A stretch of DNA of 64,000 nt from Erodium maritimum (taxonomy: Eukaryota > Streptophyta > Magnoliopsida > Geraniales > Geraniaceae), in the NCBI GenBank assembly GCA_963921825.1, contig OY997593.1, forward strand, positions 51,506,039 through 51,570,038, given 5' to 3'. The notes beneath the pieces are model-generated. The model was not told the origin of the DNA, ran no database searches, and saw only the letters and a list, made by a program, of their open reading frames with translations. Each line of letters starts with the position of its first letter. The first letter of the stretch is position 1. Shown here one piece after another: positions 8,921 through 17,989 of this stretch. Made by a program: the position numbers and the translations under genes.

Positions 8921-10449
8921 CCTCCCTCTTCGCACAGCCCTCTCCCGAACTACCCTCACCTCTCGTCCTCGATTTCCACATCACCGCCGTTTTCCCCACG
9001 TCCTCTCCGACCAGCCAAACCTCGCCAGTGACGACCTCCTTCCTCGACGACCTCCTCTCTCCCTCGTCTCGACAGCGTCGTCGGCTTTCCTCCCTCATCT
9101 CCGACCCTCTCTTTCCACCGTCCCTCTTTTCTGCCCCGTTCAGCCCAAGTCGCCGGCCACGCCCTCGTCCCAAACCTGTCGCCGGTACCCCATCTCCAAG
9201 CCCCTCGTCGCCGTTCAGATCTGAGGCGGAACCCACGGCCGCAGCCACCTCCTCGCCGCCGCCCTCACCGACCCTCTCGCCGCCGTTCCAGATCTGAGGC
9301 GAGACGAGTGCGCATAGCCCCGCCGTGCACCGCCCAGCCGCCCTTCCCTCCACGGTGAGCTTCTCGACGTGGTGGTCACTCGGATTTCTCAACCCGAGAC
9401 TCTTCCCTTTTTCTTTTTTTGTTTTGATTGTCCCGAGCTTCAACGAAAAGGACTGTAACTCCAGAAGAAAAAAAACGTGTTTTGATTTAAAAGTTGATTT
9501 TTGTGATTTTGAATCTGAAATCTTTGGTTGTAAGACCAAAAGAATTTGAAAAGGAATATCAAAAATGGAAACGAAAAACTGTTTTAAAAGGGAGAACTGA
9601 AAAGAATTCAGTTTGAGTTTGGAAAGGAAAACAAATTAACAAATTAATTTGTAGAAAATCGCGGATTTATCAGAATAGAACAAAAAAGGGGGATTTGAGA
9701 ACCAAAAACAGTTTTAAGGAGAAGGGATTTGAAAATCAAAACTGTTTTTAATTAAAAGGGGTTAAAATCAGATTTTAACGAAACGGGTGCCTCGGGAATC
9801 GTGCCACGAAACCCGTGCCTCGAGATCTGTGCATTTTGACCGTGCATCGAGAAACTAGCACCGGTTTCGGTGCTCGGGTGCTCGAACCCGATTCGCCGTA
9901 ATACTGCTTTTAGCCCGCTCGAGTTTAAAAGGCAACTTTTGAACTTAATCGAAACCGTCGTAACCTTTAAATTAATTTGTGAAACCGGTTTTAATTGTAA
10001 CTTTCTGTGTAAAGTAGAGTGCGGCTTCGATCGAAGAGAAAACCGGAGTTACACCCAGACGCGAACTTCGCCATAGAAGACGGCGTTGGCCCGGTCGTCA
10101 GCAGCTAGGAGACGCTGCTGTGGTTTCATCTTGAGGTAGGGAAAAGTAGCCGGATCTCGGCCCTGACTAGGGAAGGTTAATAGTAGAAATGCATGTGACA
10201 CTGGGGTGTCGTGGGTTAAGTAGGTTTATCGAATATTAGAAAGGTAGACGATACCAGGTAGTGTCGCATGATTCAGGAGTATATCGAATATTGGAAATGC
10301 ATGTGACACTTAGTAGTCTCGTAGGAGCAGAGAACTTAGCGTCATTAGAATTGCTGGAGGCATATGACCATGCCCGGAGGTTGATTGTGAAACTGTTGAT
10401 ATTAGGACTGTTGGAGGCATTGGTTATCCCGGAGGTTGATTATGTATTT

Positions 10450-10880
10450 TCGTGTCTTGGGTGGCCATGAGAGTCCGTGTTATACTGTTGGTGTCTTGGG
10501 TGGCCATGAGTGCCCGTGAGGTTGTTGAACCCGTGTTTTACTGTTGGTGTGTCTTGGGTGGCCATGAGTGCCCGTGGGGTTGTTGAACCCGTGTCTTTAC
10601 TGTTGGTGTATCTTGGGTGGCCATGAGTGCCCGTGGGGTTGCTGAACCTGTGTCTTTACTGTTGGTGTGTCTTGGGTGGCCATGAGTGCCCGTGGGGTGT
10701 TGAGCCCGTGAGTTACCGTTGGTGGTTTTGAGAGGTCGTTAGTGCCCGTGGGGTTGCTGAGCCCGTGAGTTATGGTTGGTGTGTCTTGGGAGGCCGTGAG
10801 TGCCCGTGGGGTTGTTGAGTCTGTGTTTTACCGTTGGTGTCTTGGGTGGCCATGAGTGCCTGTGGAGTGTTGAACCAGTC
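10450..10880. repeat. Minisatellite in LTR 2, about 57-bp unit, about eight copies
   Basis: The unit contains GTCTTGGGTGGCCATGAGTG, CCCGTGGGGTTG, TTGA(A/G)CC(C/T)GTG and TACTGTTGGTGT. It is repeated from about 10455 to 10880, with unit length about 57 bp. It is homologous to the 39-bp array of LTR 1 but longer and separately amplified. Confidence 0.85.
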
Positions 10881-12011
10881 TTGTTGTTGTTTGTTGAACC
10901 TTGCTTGTGATTGTGATTGTGTTTGCCCGAGGTTAGTGACCCGACTTCGTGTCAGGAAGTGGTGTGGAATTTGGCTGGCTTACCTGACAGGGATCGGTAA
11001 GTTGCGAGCGTTCTTTGGCTGGCCTGACCGAGTTCGAGTCTCGGGAGGTTGCGAGCGTTCTTTGGCTAGCTTGACCGAGTTCGAGTCTCGGGAAGTTGCG
11101 AGCATTCTTTGGCTAGCCTGACCGAGTTCGAGTCTCGGGAGGTCGTGATCGTTTTTAGGCGATGAGAGGGCAGCTCCCCTTCCGACTAGCTATCGGAAAA
11201 GCAGCGCTGTATATATCGCCAACAGGTCGACCGCCTGGAGCCTGACAGGGATCGACAAAGCGCGTGGGGCAGGCTTGAGCCCAGCCGGTTAGCAACCGGC
11301 ACTGAGCAGCTGACAGGAGTGCGATCCTTTGTGATCTTGTTTGTTGTGCGATCCTTTGTGATCTTGGGTGTTGTGTGGTGGTCTGTCGTGTCTTTGGAGG
11401 AGGTCATCGATCGTTGTGTCGGGTCTACCTTACGTGTCCGAGTGTTGAGTCGGTTGAGGAAAGTATCAGTGTGTGGGTGTCGGTCGGGTTACTTGAGTTT
11501 GGGGATGGTGTTCCCGGTGTTGAGTTGGTTGTTGGTATTACCGGCATTGTCTGCCAATTATGTCGTAGTCAGTCTGTTATCCGTGGTGGTGAGCGAACGC
11601 TCACCCCTAGCTGCTTTTCCTACAGGTACCGGTCGCAGGTTGGACTAGGTGAGCTTCCGAAGCTTGAAGAGCTGGGAGCGGGATTCTGGGTTTATTTTGA
11701 GTCTAGCGACGGATACCATACTTTTGTCCATTTGTTGGGACGTGTTTTAAGTTGTAAATATTATTTTGTTGAACAAACGGTGATTTTAAAGTGATTTATG
11801 TAAAAGGTTTCAAAATGCTTTATTGTTTTAAACGTTCGCGTCCTGACTTCGGTTTACTGAAATTGGGGCGTGACATTGAGACCTTCTCAACATTGAGAAG
11901 AATATTTTCTTTTGCGTATAGGGCCTCCTCCCTCTTCAGCAGCTCATCCCTTGTTGGTAGATCGATGTTGGGGTTGAGTTAATGTTTTCTTTGCGAATTT
12001 TTCTATATGTA

Positions 12012-12615
12012 TAGGCAAAATGTAAGGTTTAGTTGGATTGGTGGGTCCCTAAATATGTTGCAATGGATGTTACACGTGCTATGATGTTGATCTTTAATTG
12101 TTTCATCTGTATCTCATATTATGATACAATTATTCTTGATTGCGGATATCGATATAATCATTTGCGGATGACTAACAAATCGTTTGCAGATAAGCTAAAG
12201 AGGACAAATCCGTTTTTGATATTTAGTTTGAAGAATTGTTTTATGAGGATACGGTTAATGTCGTTTGCGAAAAGAGGAATCACAGTTTGCGAAAGTTGAC
12301 AGAATACCAAGAAAAACATTTTCCTTCGTAACATAGGTTGAACAAAAGAGGAGTGTACATAGGGTGTTTTTTGAGGTTTTATTTTTTATTGTCTGAGAAT
12401 ATAATGGAATCTAGACCAACTAAACCAAAATGTAGGGTTTAGTTGGATTGGTGGGTCCCTAAACATGTTTAATCTTAAATTGTTTCATCTATATCTCATA
12501 TGAGGATAGAATCTCAGTTAAGAGGAATCCCAGTTTGCGAAATCTGTTTGCTGATACTGATATATCCGTTTGCGGATAAAGAACAAATTGTTTGCAGTTA
12601 CACTAAAGAGGTCAA
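12012..12615. repeat. Diverged direct duplication with motif clusters
   Basis: The stretch containing GTTTAGTTGGATTGGTGGGT followed by CCCTAAA(T/C)ATGTT occurs at about 12025 and 12435. Each is followed by TTGTTTCATCT(G/A)TATCTCATAT and then by several GTTTGCGGATA-like motifs (about 12143, 12161, 12183, 12265, 12288; and about 12535, 12546, 12571, 12592). No coding sequence is seen. Confidence 0.7.
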
Positions 12616-12839
12616 ATGATAGGCAAGGAAAACAGACAGATTTTTTTTTTATTATACTGCTATTATTTTTTGCATATATAGAAGAATTTGTTTGAGGATC
12701 AGAGTTTTTTAATTTTTTTCCATTTTAAAACGACAAGCATTGTGTTTATCATTTTTTATTTAAGACAATTTGGTTTAAATTAAAATATCAGAAGAACAGG
12801 CTTAGATTGCGGATATAATTATTCTATTTTGCGAGAGAA
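12616..12839. other. AT-rich spacer with scattered motif copies
   Basis: No gene is seen. Degenerate motifs occur at about 12688 (GTTTGAGGATC), 12804 (ATTGCGGATATA) and 12823. The sequence then changes abruptly to the GC-richer terminal region. Confidence 0.4.
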
Positions 12840-13012
12840 TCTGGGCCGCGCGCGTAATTAAAAATAGTAAATTCCATTTTTTCCCCTGAGAAGAGGCGTG
12901 TGGCCCAGAATTGGTTCCGATTCCCGCGTTTAGCTCTGAGCCGTAGATCGCACGCGCTACTGATAGATAGACGGTCCTGATGCAGTTCGCAGGTTCGCAC
13001 CTGATAGCGTCC
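12840..13012. repeat. Right terminal sequence of the MULE-like block
   Basis: GC-richer than its surroundings, with GGGCCGCGCGCG, CGGTCCTGATGCAG and GTTCGCAGGTTCGCACCTGA before a CCCTATATATA run. Read inward from the right end it gives TATAGGGA, then CAGGTGCGAACC and TGCGAAC, which is in the style of plant MULE terminal repeats. The GTTCGC and GGTTCGC words also resemble the internal GTTTGCGG motif. The partner repeat is outside the window, so this is a tentative call. Confidence 0.45.
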
Positions 13013-13440
13013 CTATATATATATATAGGGAGAAAATCACGTGCAAACCCCTTTTAAAATGCGAACTTGGAACTCAAACACAACGCGTTATGTGTCGCGC
13101 TCAGAAAATGTTCATCTTTGTTTTTACACCAAGTTTATTAATTTAATTATTTCCGCTTCGTTTCAACTCCGATTTTCATTTTCCTTGCGCCAATATTTTT
13201 GTTTTCCAAGATCTGTCTATCTTGTAATGTATTGAATATGTTTTGAAGCAAGAAAATACATGTATAAGCAAAAATTATAATATGCACAATATACGCAAAC
13301 CACATCTGCCATATTCTTAAATCATATCACCGTTATTTGAAAACATATATATCATATTTGCAAATTGTGTCTCATGCATGCACAACCACACATTGCCCAC
13401 AAATATTTACAAACCACATCCCTTATATTCTCAACTCACC
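13009..13440. other. Palindromic TA junction and AT-rich spacer
   Basis: CTCCCTATATATATATATAGGGA-type palindrome at 13010-13031, then AAATCACGTGCAAACC and a TGCGAACTTGG word. These words mirror the terminal motifs to the left, as if two element ends meet here. The rest to 13440 is AT-rich with CACAAAT and CACATC words. No gene is seen. Confidence 0.35.
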
Positions 13441-13850
13441 TCACTTATACTCTCAAAGTGAATGTTGTTGGGCTCAGGTTGTGCATCGTAACTGATCGAG
13501 TATTGGAGATGTGTTCATGTGATTGAAGTATCACAACCATCTTTTGAAGAACAAGATCAATCCAAGACTATAAGGGATCGTAGAGTGGAATTGAGATGGG
13601 ATCTCAAGTTTAGGGGGAGACCTTGATATAAGTTTGTCACTTTGTACTAATAGCATATGTTTGATCTGGATGCTTTGAGGAACTTGTATGTTGATTATAA
13701 TACTATAGTGAAAACATTTCCACCGGCAAAGTTCCCCTAGACATAGGTGATGATGCACCGAATTAGGTAACCAACCTTGTGTCATTGTGTATGCTTACTT
13801 ATTGATTATTGTTTATCTTTCTGTTGGAAAAGCAAGATGTCGGTTAACTA
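13441..13850 (+). mobile_element. Copia LTR fragment with polypurine tract
   Basis: A TTTAGGGGGAGA polypurine tract lies at about 13608-13619. It is followed by LTR-like sequence with CCCCTAGACATAGGTGATG, CACCGAATTAGGTAACC and TTGTGTCATTGTG, the usual words near the end of plant Copia LTRs. The inner coding part is absent. This is an old remnant. Confidence 0.45.
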
Positions 13851-15150
13851 GTCGTAACATCTTGAGTGACTTATTTCTATTGCACTCAATTAGAATTTCA
13901 CCCCATATATCGTAGCAAGTTGGTCCACCCTCGGGAGGACGGTGACAAAGTCCCTATTCACATGGTCAGGCGACCACACCAGAAACCGAAGTCTGGTAGT
14001 TTCTCATACTCAAGTTGTACTTTCAGCGGCTTTGCTCTTGCATCCAATTGTAAGATCAAATGACGGCGAAGGGGCCGTGTAGCATCCAGTTCCACCTGGA
14101 GTCAAAGGAAAGTATCCATCCCCGAGGCTTACTTGGGCCTCTCTGAGCATTTTCCCTTCAAATTTTCACCTCCTTTCCTAGATTTGAGACAATAAAGGCC
14201 ATCATATGGGAAGTTCTAGCTTCGACCGGTATGTCGAACGCTCTGATAGATGGTCGGACGGAATGGCAACAGAGACTTTCTGGTTGAGTTCGTGGCGAAA
14301 AGGGCGAAAGGATAAGTACCGTGTCGTAGAAGGACCACGACTCCCTAGCTCGGATGTCGTTCATCGCCTCCTTAGAGTGAAAGCAGAGGGCGACAATTCT
14401 TTCGGTTAGTGGATGGACCATCAGATCCTCCACATTCCATGCATTTTCAATAATGGTATAGAGAGAGCGGATCCTTACACTTTTGATTGCGAGGAGTCGG
14501 TCGGCCAGCGCGAAACAATACCGAGAGTCGTCGAGAGATGGGACCGTGTTTGCTGGAACTTCGAGTACCGTGTCATCGTCTTCGTAGAAGTTGTTCGTCG
14601 GTGAGGTCTTGAGAGACACCTTCGTGGGTTGTTCTTGGACCACATCCAAACTCGTTAGGGAGGAGTCCGGATGTGGTTGAGGTTCGGTTGGTGACCCGAT
14701 GGACCGGGGGTGAGGTTTTTGGTATCCTCCCAAGAGAGGAGGTCGTTCATGTTGCTTTTGACTGGCGATTTTGCATGGTAAGGGGGTTGTGATGGTCGGA
14801 GGTGCATGTGGCCGTGTTATCGAAGTCAGGAGGAGTGGTGGTTCAGAGGCTAACTCATAATTCCGTTCGACAAGAATCGTGGGGGGTGTCGATGTTGGGT
14901 GGGCTATGGGATTTGGGGGGAGCATGGATGGGCGACCTTGAGATGGGTCTGGAAAGGAAGATAAAGGGGTTAAATCGGAGAATAAAGAAGCTGGGGAGGA
15001 AGAAGAAGAAGCGGAGAACTGATAGAGTTAGGAGAGCTCCAATGAAGTAAAGAAGATGAGGTAGACATCATTATCGTAGACTTGAGACAGAGAAAAGCGT
15101 GGGTGAGATGACAGAGAAAAAACATGTGAGGAGGGGAGGGGCTCAAACAG
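13815..15150 (-). pseudogene. LINE ORF1 (DUF4283 with zinc knuckle), degenerate
   Basis: The best frame is 14158-14925 on the minus strand (255 codons): a Pro-rich N-terminal third, then a DUF4283-like RNA-binding region with a hydrophobic L-A-D-R-L-L start and W-S-F-Y-D-T-V-L-I-L. Past its stop, other frames give Y-E-K-L-P-D-F-x-F-W-C-G-R, the start of the CCHC knuckle typical of plant L1-type ORF1, near 13985-14010. The knuckle is damaged by a Cys to Gly change and a frameshift. The right part (about 14930-15150) is leader-like. Endonuclease and reverse transcriptase are missing. Confidence 0.6.
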
Positions 15151-15750
15151 TAATTGATCCATTGATTCTTAATTTTTATTAAATAAATAGATAAATAGTT
15201 TGTGTAGATAGGACCCTACATATGTGTTGAAACCATGAGCCGAACCCAATAGAAAAGATATAACCAGTTGCTCTATTTGGTAGTTCTCCAACGAAAAGGA
15301 GCCAGAAGGCAAGCGGATAAGGTGTTTGATAAGGACAGGTCTTTGGCTGTGCTGATTTAGATTTACCCATGGTTTATGTAACTCAAAATGCCCTCAACTT
15401 CTTTGTTCTAAAACCAGCGTTATAATACTGACCAAAAAAGTTTCAATGTGTTATTTTTTAAAAGGAGCATCACACAAGATTTTCGTGATATACATAAACA
15501 AATACCCATATTCGAGACATGTGAAGTAATGTAACCATGACCAAGCTTAACTTTGTGATTATTATAGCCAGTAGAATCAGAATATAGATGGAGAAGCGTG
15601 ACTCACACAAGGTTTGACAAAACAAGACACCAGCACTGTACCCGCCTTTATAAAACTAGAGCAGAAATACTGACACCAAACCGACCTCTCGAAAAACTAG
15701 GGACACTCTGATCCCACCTCGAACCCCACAAACCTCGCCGACCACCTTAA
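15151..15750. other. Intergenic, upstream of the small host gene
   Basis: No reliable gene is seen. The last 150 bp before the TATA box contain ACACCAGCACTGTACCCGCC- and CCACCTTAACCCGCC-like GC-rich words and are likely the proximal promoter of the gene at 15816. Confidence 0.4.
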
Positions 15751-15761
15751 CCCGCCTATTC

Positions 15762-15772
15762 TCTATAAATAA
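15762..15772 (+). promoter_or_regulatory. TATA box of the small host gene
   Basis: TCTCTATAAATAA lies about 50 bp upstream of the ATG at 15816, followed by a short leader with CTCACTAAAACATCATCATT. Confidence 0.6.
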
Positions 15773-15815
15773 TCACACTTGTTCCTTATTTCTTGCTCAC
15801 TAAAACATCATCATT

Positions 15816-16091
15816 ATGTCTTTCATGATGTCCAAACCAGCTGATCCTCCGAGGGACGGCGAAGATCAGGAAGCGGCAGAGGCCGAGCAGGGTGTTAGTA
15901 GTCACTTGTTTATAAAGCCAGCTCACTCAACGGGGACGCTTGACAAAGAGGTGGTTCTGCGGCGGATCCGTCACCGGAAGCGCGTCAACAAGATTAAAAA
16001 CGCAGTCCATGCCCTGCTCAGCTCTCCTTTCTCGCCTCCAAAGCCTACTAATACCAAGAGATGGGTCGATGATGCCTTTGCTGCACTCTAA
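15816..16091 (+). CDS. Small uncharacterised plant protein (91 aa), apparently intact
   Basis: A single exon of 91 codons. The N-terminal 30 residues are hydrophilic and acidic (PPRDGEDQEAAEAEQG). The middle has L-D-K-E-V-V-L-R-R-I-R-H-R-K-R-V-N-K-I, a basic helix that could bind nucleic acid or act as a nuclear signal, and the C-terminus is R-W-V-D-D-A-F-A-A-L. This combination of a VLRRIRHRKR helix and a WVDDAFAA end resembles short plant proteins of unknown function; I recall the family but cannot assign a symbol. A TATA box sits at the right distance and AT-rich 3' sequence follows. It is one of the two genes here that do not look transposon-derived. A second ATG five codons in is an alternative start. 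Confidence 0.75.
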   Translation: MSFMMSKPADPPRDGEDQEAAEAEQGVSSHLFIKPAHSTGTLDKEVVLRRIRHRKRVNKIKNAVHALLSSPFSPPKPTNTKRWVDDAFAAL

Positions 16092-16269
16092 CCTCTTTGT
16101 AATTGTTAATTAATCAACTCTGTATTAATTCCTTATTATAATGCTACTTGCCAAGATATGCATGAATCTGTGTTTTTACTTACTCTATTTGCTTTTACCC
16201 CTTACTTTATCCTATTCCTTACTTTACGTCAAATAGGTCTAATGTGCCTCATGTAGCGGGAAACCAAAA

Positions 16270-16640
16270 CAAAATAAAAGTAAAATCAGGTACTAATTAT
16301 CGTCGAATTGTACTGTTTAAGAACTAACTGTTAATTTATTAGTCCATCAGATCAGGCCTGTAGAATTAAGGTAGTTTCACAAACTAACATTTTTCGTTAG
16401 AAATGACATAAAACGTTAGAAAAAACTCCAAAAAGTAACAAGTGTACAGTTAATTTTTGAGTTCAATAGCCATATGACCGTTAGTTCTTGGAGTTTTTTT
16501 ATAACGTTCTCCATCATTTTTAACGGAAAATATTAATTTGTGTAATTACCTTAAATCAACAGGCCTGATCTGATTGACTAATAAGTCAACAACAAATTCT
16601 TAAGATTACAAATTAAAAATAATTAGTACTCGAGTTTTTC
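16270..16640. mobile_element. Fold-back MITE
   Basis: Two arms of about 150 bp are inverted copies. The left arm contains TACTAATTAT at 16291, TTATTAGTC(C/A)ATCAGATCAG, GCCTG, AATTAAGGTA and CTAACATTTTTCGTTA. The right arm repeats these in reverse order and complement, ending AATTAGTA at 16628. It has no coding capacity. I could not fix a target duplication, so the ends are approximate. Confidence 0.7.
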
Positions 16641-17019
16641 CAATAAAATACTATGAACATCTTTGTGTCGGGGCTTTTAAAAGGGTAAGAAATGGGCCAT
16701 ATTCGTCACATGGAAGCCTGAACGTTGGCTTTGTGACCCTAACTCAATTCGCTCATTGGGCCTTCTGCCCCATGTCCTGATAGAGCATTCTTTTAATTCA
16801 AAAGATGATTGGGAATAGGAAAAAAAAAAAGAGTTAGAGCTGTCATATTGTTCTTGGGAAAATTATGGACTTACTATAAAATAAATGCAAGTTCAAAATC
16901 TATTCACAAAAGTAGGTCTAATAGTGTTCATAATATTATTCAGGTGGTGTAAAACCTTACTATAGATGAAAGATTAACGATCTTAACCCATCCATTTCAC
17001 TGAGACTACGAGCCACGTT
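16641..17019. other. Intergenic AT-rich sequence
   Basis: I see no gene or clear element. A short GC-richer patch at 16676-16790 has no recognisable product. Confidence 0.3.
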
Positions 17020-17615
17020 GATGTGTTTGATAAGACTAAAAAATAAACATAAAACTTATACATACTCAATAAAGTAAAGAAAAGAGCAGAGTGTAGACAA
17101 GTTCTTATTGTTTCAAGCGCACATACAATGCCTATATATAGGCAAAAGTACGCTTCTGTGAGAAGCTTTGTGAAGCTTACTTCATAAGCTAAACGGGGAG
17201 GCCACTTAATTATTATACTCCTTTGGTCGTCATCGTTTACAAATAGATATATTCAACTTTACAGGAAAATTTTAGTGGGATAAAACCTTGTAAACAGATG
17301 AAAATGGTGAGGTTGGATGTGCTTCATGTTATTGTTAACTCATTAACACTTTTTCAACAATCAAAAAAAGTTGTTGGGATAAAAATCTGAACAAGCAAAA
17401 AGAGACAACACATAATTCTTGTTCCCTATAATGACTACCAGAGAAGAGCACAACTGAGTAGAGTATCTCTTCCATTCGCATAATTCTGGCAAATAAAACG
17501 TATAAAATAGTTGTTTCGTTAAAAACTTTTAGAAGAAAAAACCATATGGTAAAGGGAAAAAGAGTGCAAATCACGAAACCTTACTCCCTCCAGGCTGTCG
17601 CTCCCCCTAAAGACT
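17020..17615 (-). mobile_element. Copia LTR fragment (minus strand) with polypurine tract
   Basis: On the minus strand CTTTAGGGGGAGCGACAG (about 17593-17612) is a polypurine tract. It is followed by LTR-like sequence with TTTCCCTTTACCATATGG, TTTTTTC and AGTTTTTAACGAAACAA, words typical of plant Copia LTRs. A TATATATAGG box lies at about 17133. The left end near 17020 is uncertain. No coding sequence is retained. Confidence 0.4.
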
Positions 17616-17989
17616 AAGTGACCGGATCTTACGAAGTCGACTCATACTATCTTGCACACTAATTTTCAAAAAAATCGATATTGCAAAAATTTCAGCGAAC
17701 AAACATGCAAGATTTTCACTACATGATTCTGATTGACGTCGTTCTCATGACTCTTCAGGAGCTAATGATTATAGAAGGATTTCTGAACAACTGATGGGTT
17801 GCAAACAAAACATTGAACACTGAAAACTGTCGATTCAAAGTATAATTGTCTGAGAGCGTAAATTCTAGGGATCTGATTTCATTTCAGAGTTGGTCAATCG
17901 CTTTTGAGTTGAATCGGGCTAGCACATTTACTGTAATTTTTCTATCAGGCCAGGAAAAGAGAACAACGATAACAAAAGAACTCTCTCAA

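Larger units (their letters stand above)
8654..11875 (-). mobile_element. Solo LTR 2 of the TGTCACGCCCC family (3222 bp)
   Basis: On the minus strand it begins TGTCACGCCCCAA and ends CTTCACA, like solo LTR 1. The target duplication is TTGAT (8649-8653) against TTGAG (11876-11880), one mismatch, so it is somewhat older or mutated. It shares an inner segment with LTR 1 (CGTCGGCTTTCC followed by CTCATCTCCGACCCTCTC) and the antisense module. It has no internal coding region. It is inserted inside a small gene and inactivates it. Confidence 0.8.
8464..11966 (-). pseudogene. Small coiled-coil-type gene, copy C, split by a solo LTR
   Basis: The 3' part is 8464-8649 (61 codons from an internal ATG) and the 5' part is 11876-11966. 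If the LTR at 8654-11875 and one copy of its 5-bp target duplication are removed, the two parts read through in frame across E-K-V-S-M-K-H-K. The joined frame is helical and charged (DELLKREEALYAKENILL upstream, TKVNKALDDVVYML at the end), and its C-terminus resembles the gene at 883-1200. No ATG is found at the 5' end before a TAA at about 11980, so the start is also lost or lies in another exon. A TATA-like CTATACATATAG on the minus strand lies at about 12002-12014. Confidence 0.65.
1..13012. mobile_element. Large Mutator-like (MULE/FAR1-type) element, left end outside window, broken by two solo LTRs
   Basis: I group this block as one element because four things run through it: a minus-strand FAR1/MULE transposase relic (1820-3101), two acidic plus-strand genes, three related small minus-strand genes, and a short GTTTGCGGATA-like motif repeated about 35 times in the spaces between genes. 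A terminal-looking sequence with GGTTCGCACC and GTTCGC motifs sits at 12840-13012. Two solo LTRs interrupt the block; both share the same arrangement and each has its own target duplication. Excising them joins a small gene in frame (8464-8653 with 11876-11966). The left terminal inverted repeat is not in the window, so the boundary and the single-element reading are inference. The alternative is a cluster of several degraded MULEs. Confidence 0.45.

Noticed and set aside
5578..10880. CRISPR-like interpretation of the LTR repeats
   Set aside because: The units are contiguous minisatellite copies without unique spacers, in a plant genome.
3751..11875. LTRs 1 and 2 as the two ends of one retrotransposon
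   Set aside because: They lie in the same orientation and have the right family, but each has its own 5-bp duplication, and the DNA between them (6946-8653) is continuous with the MULE-like block, with no gag-pol.
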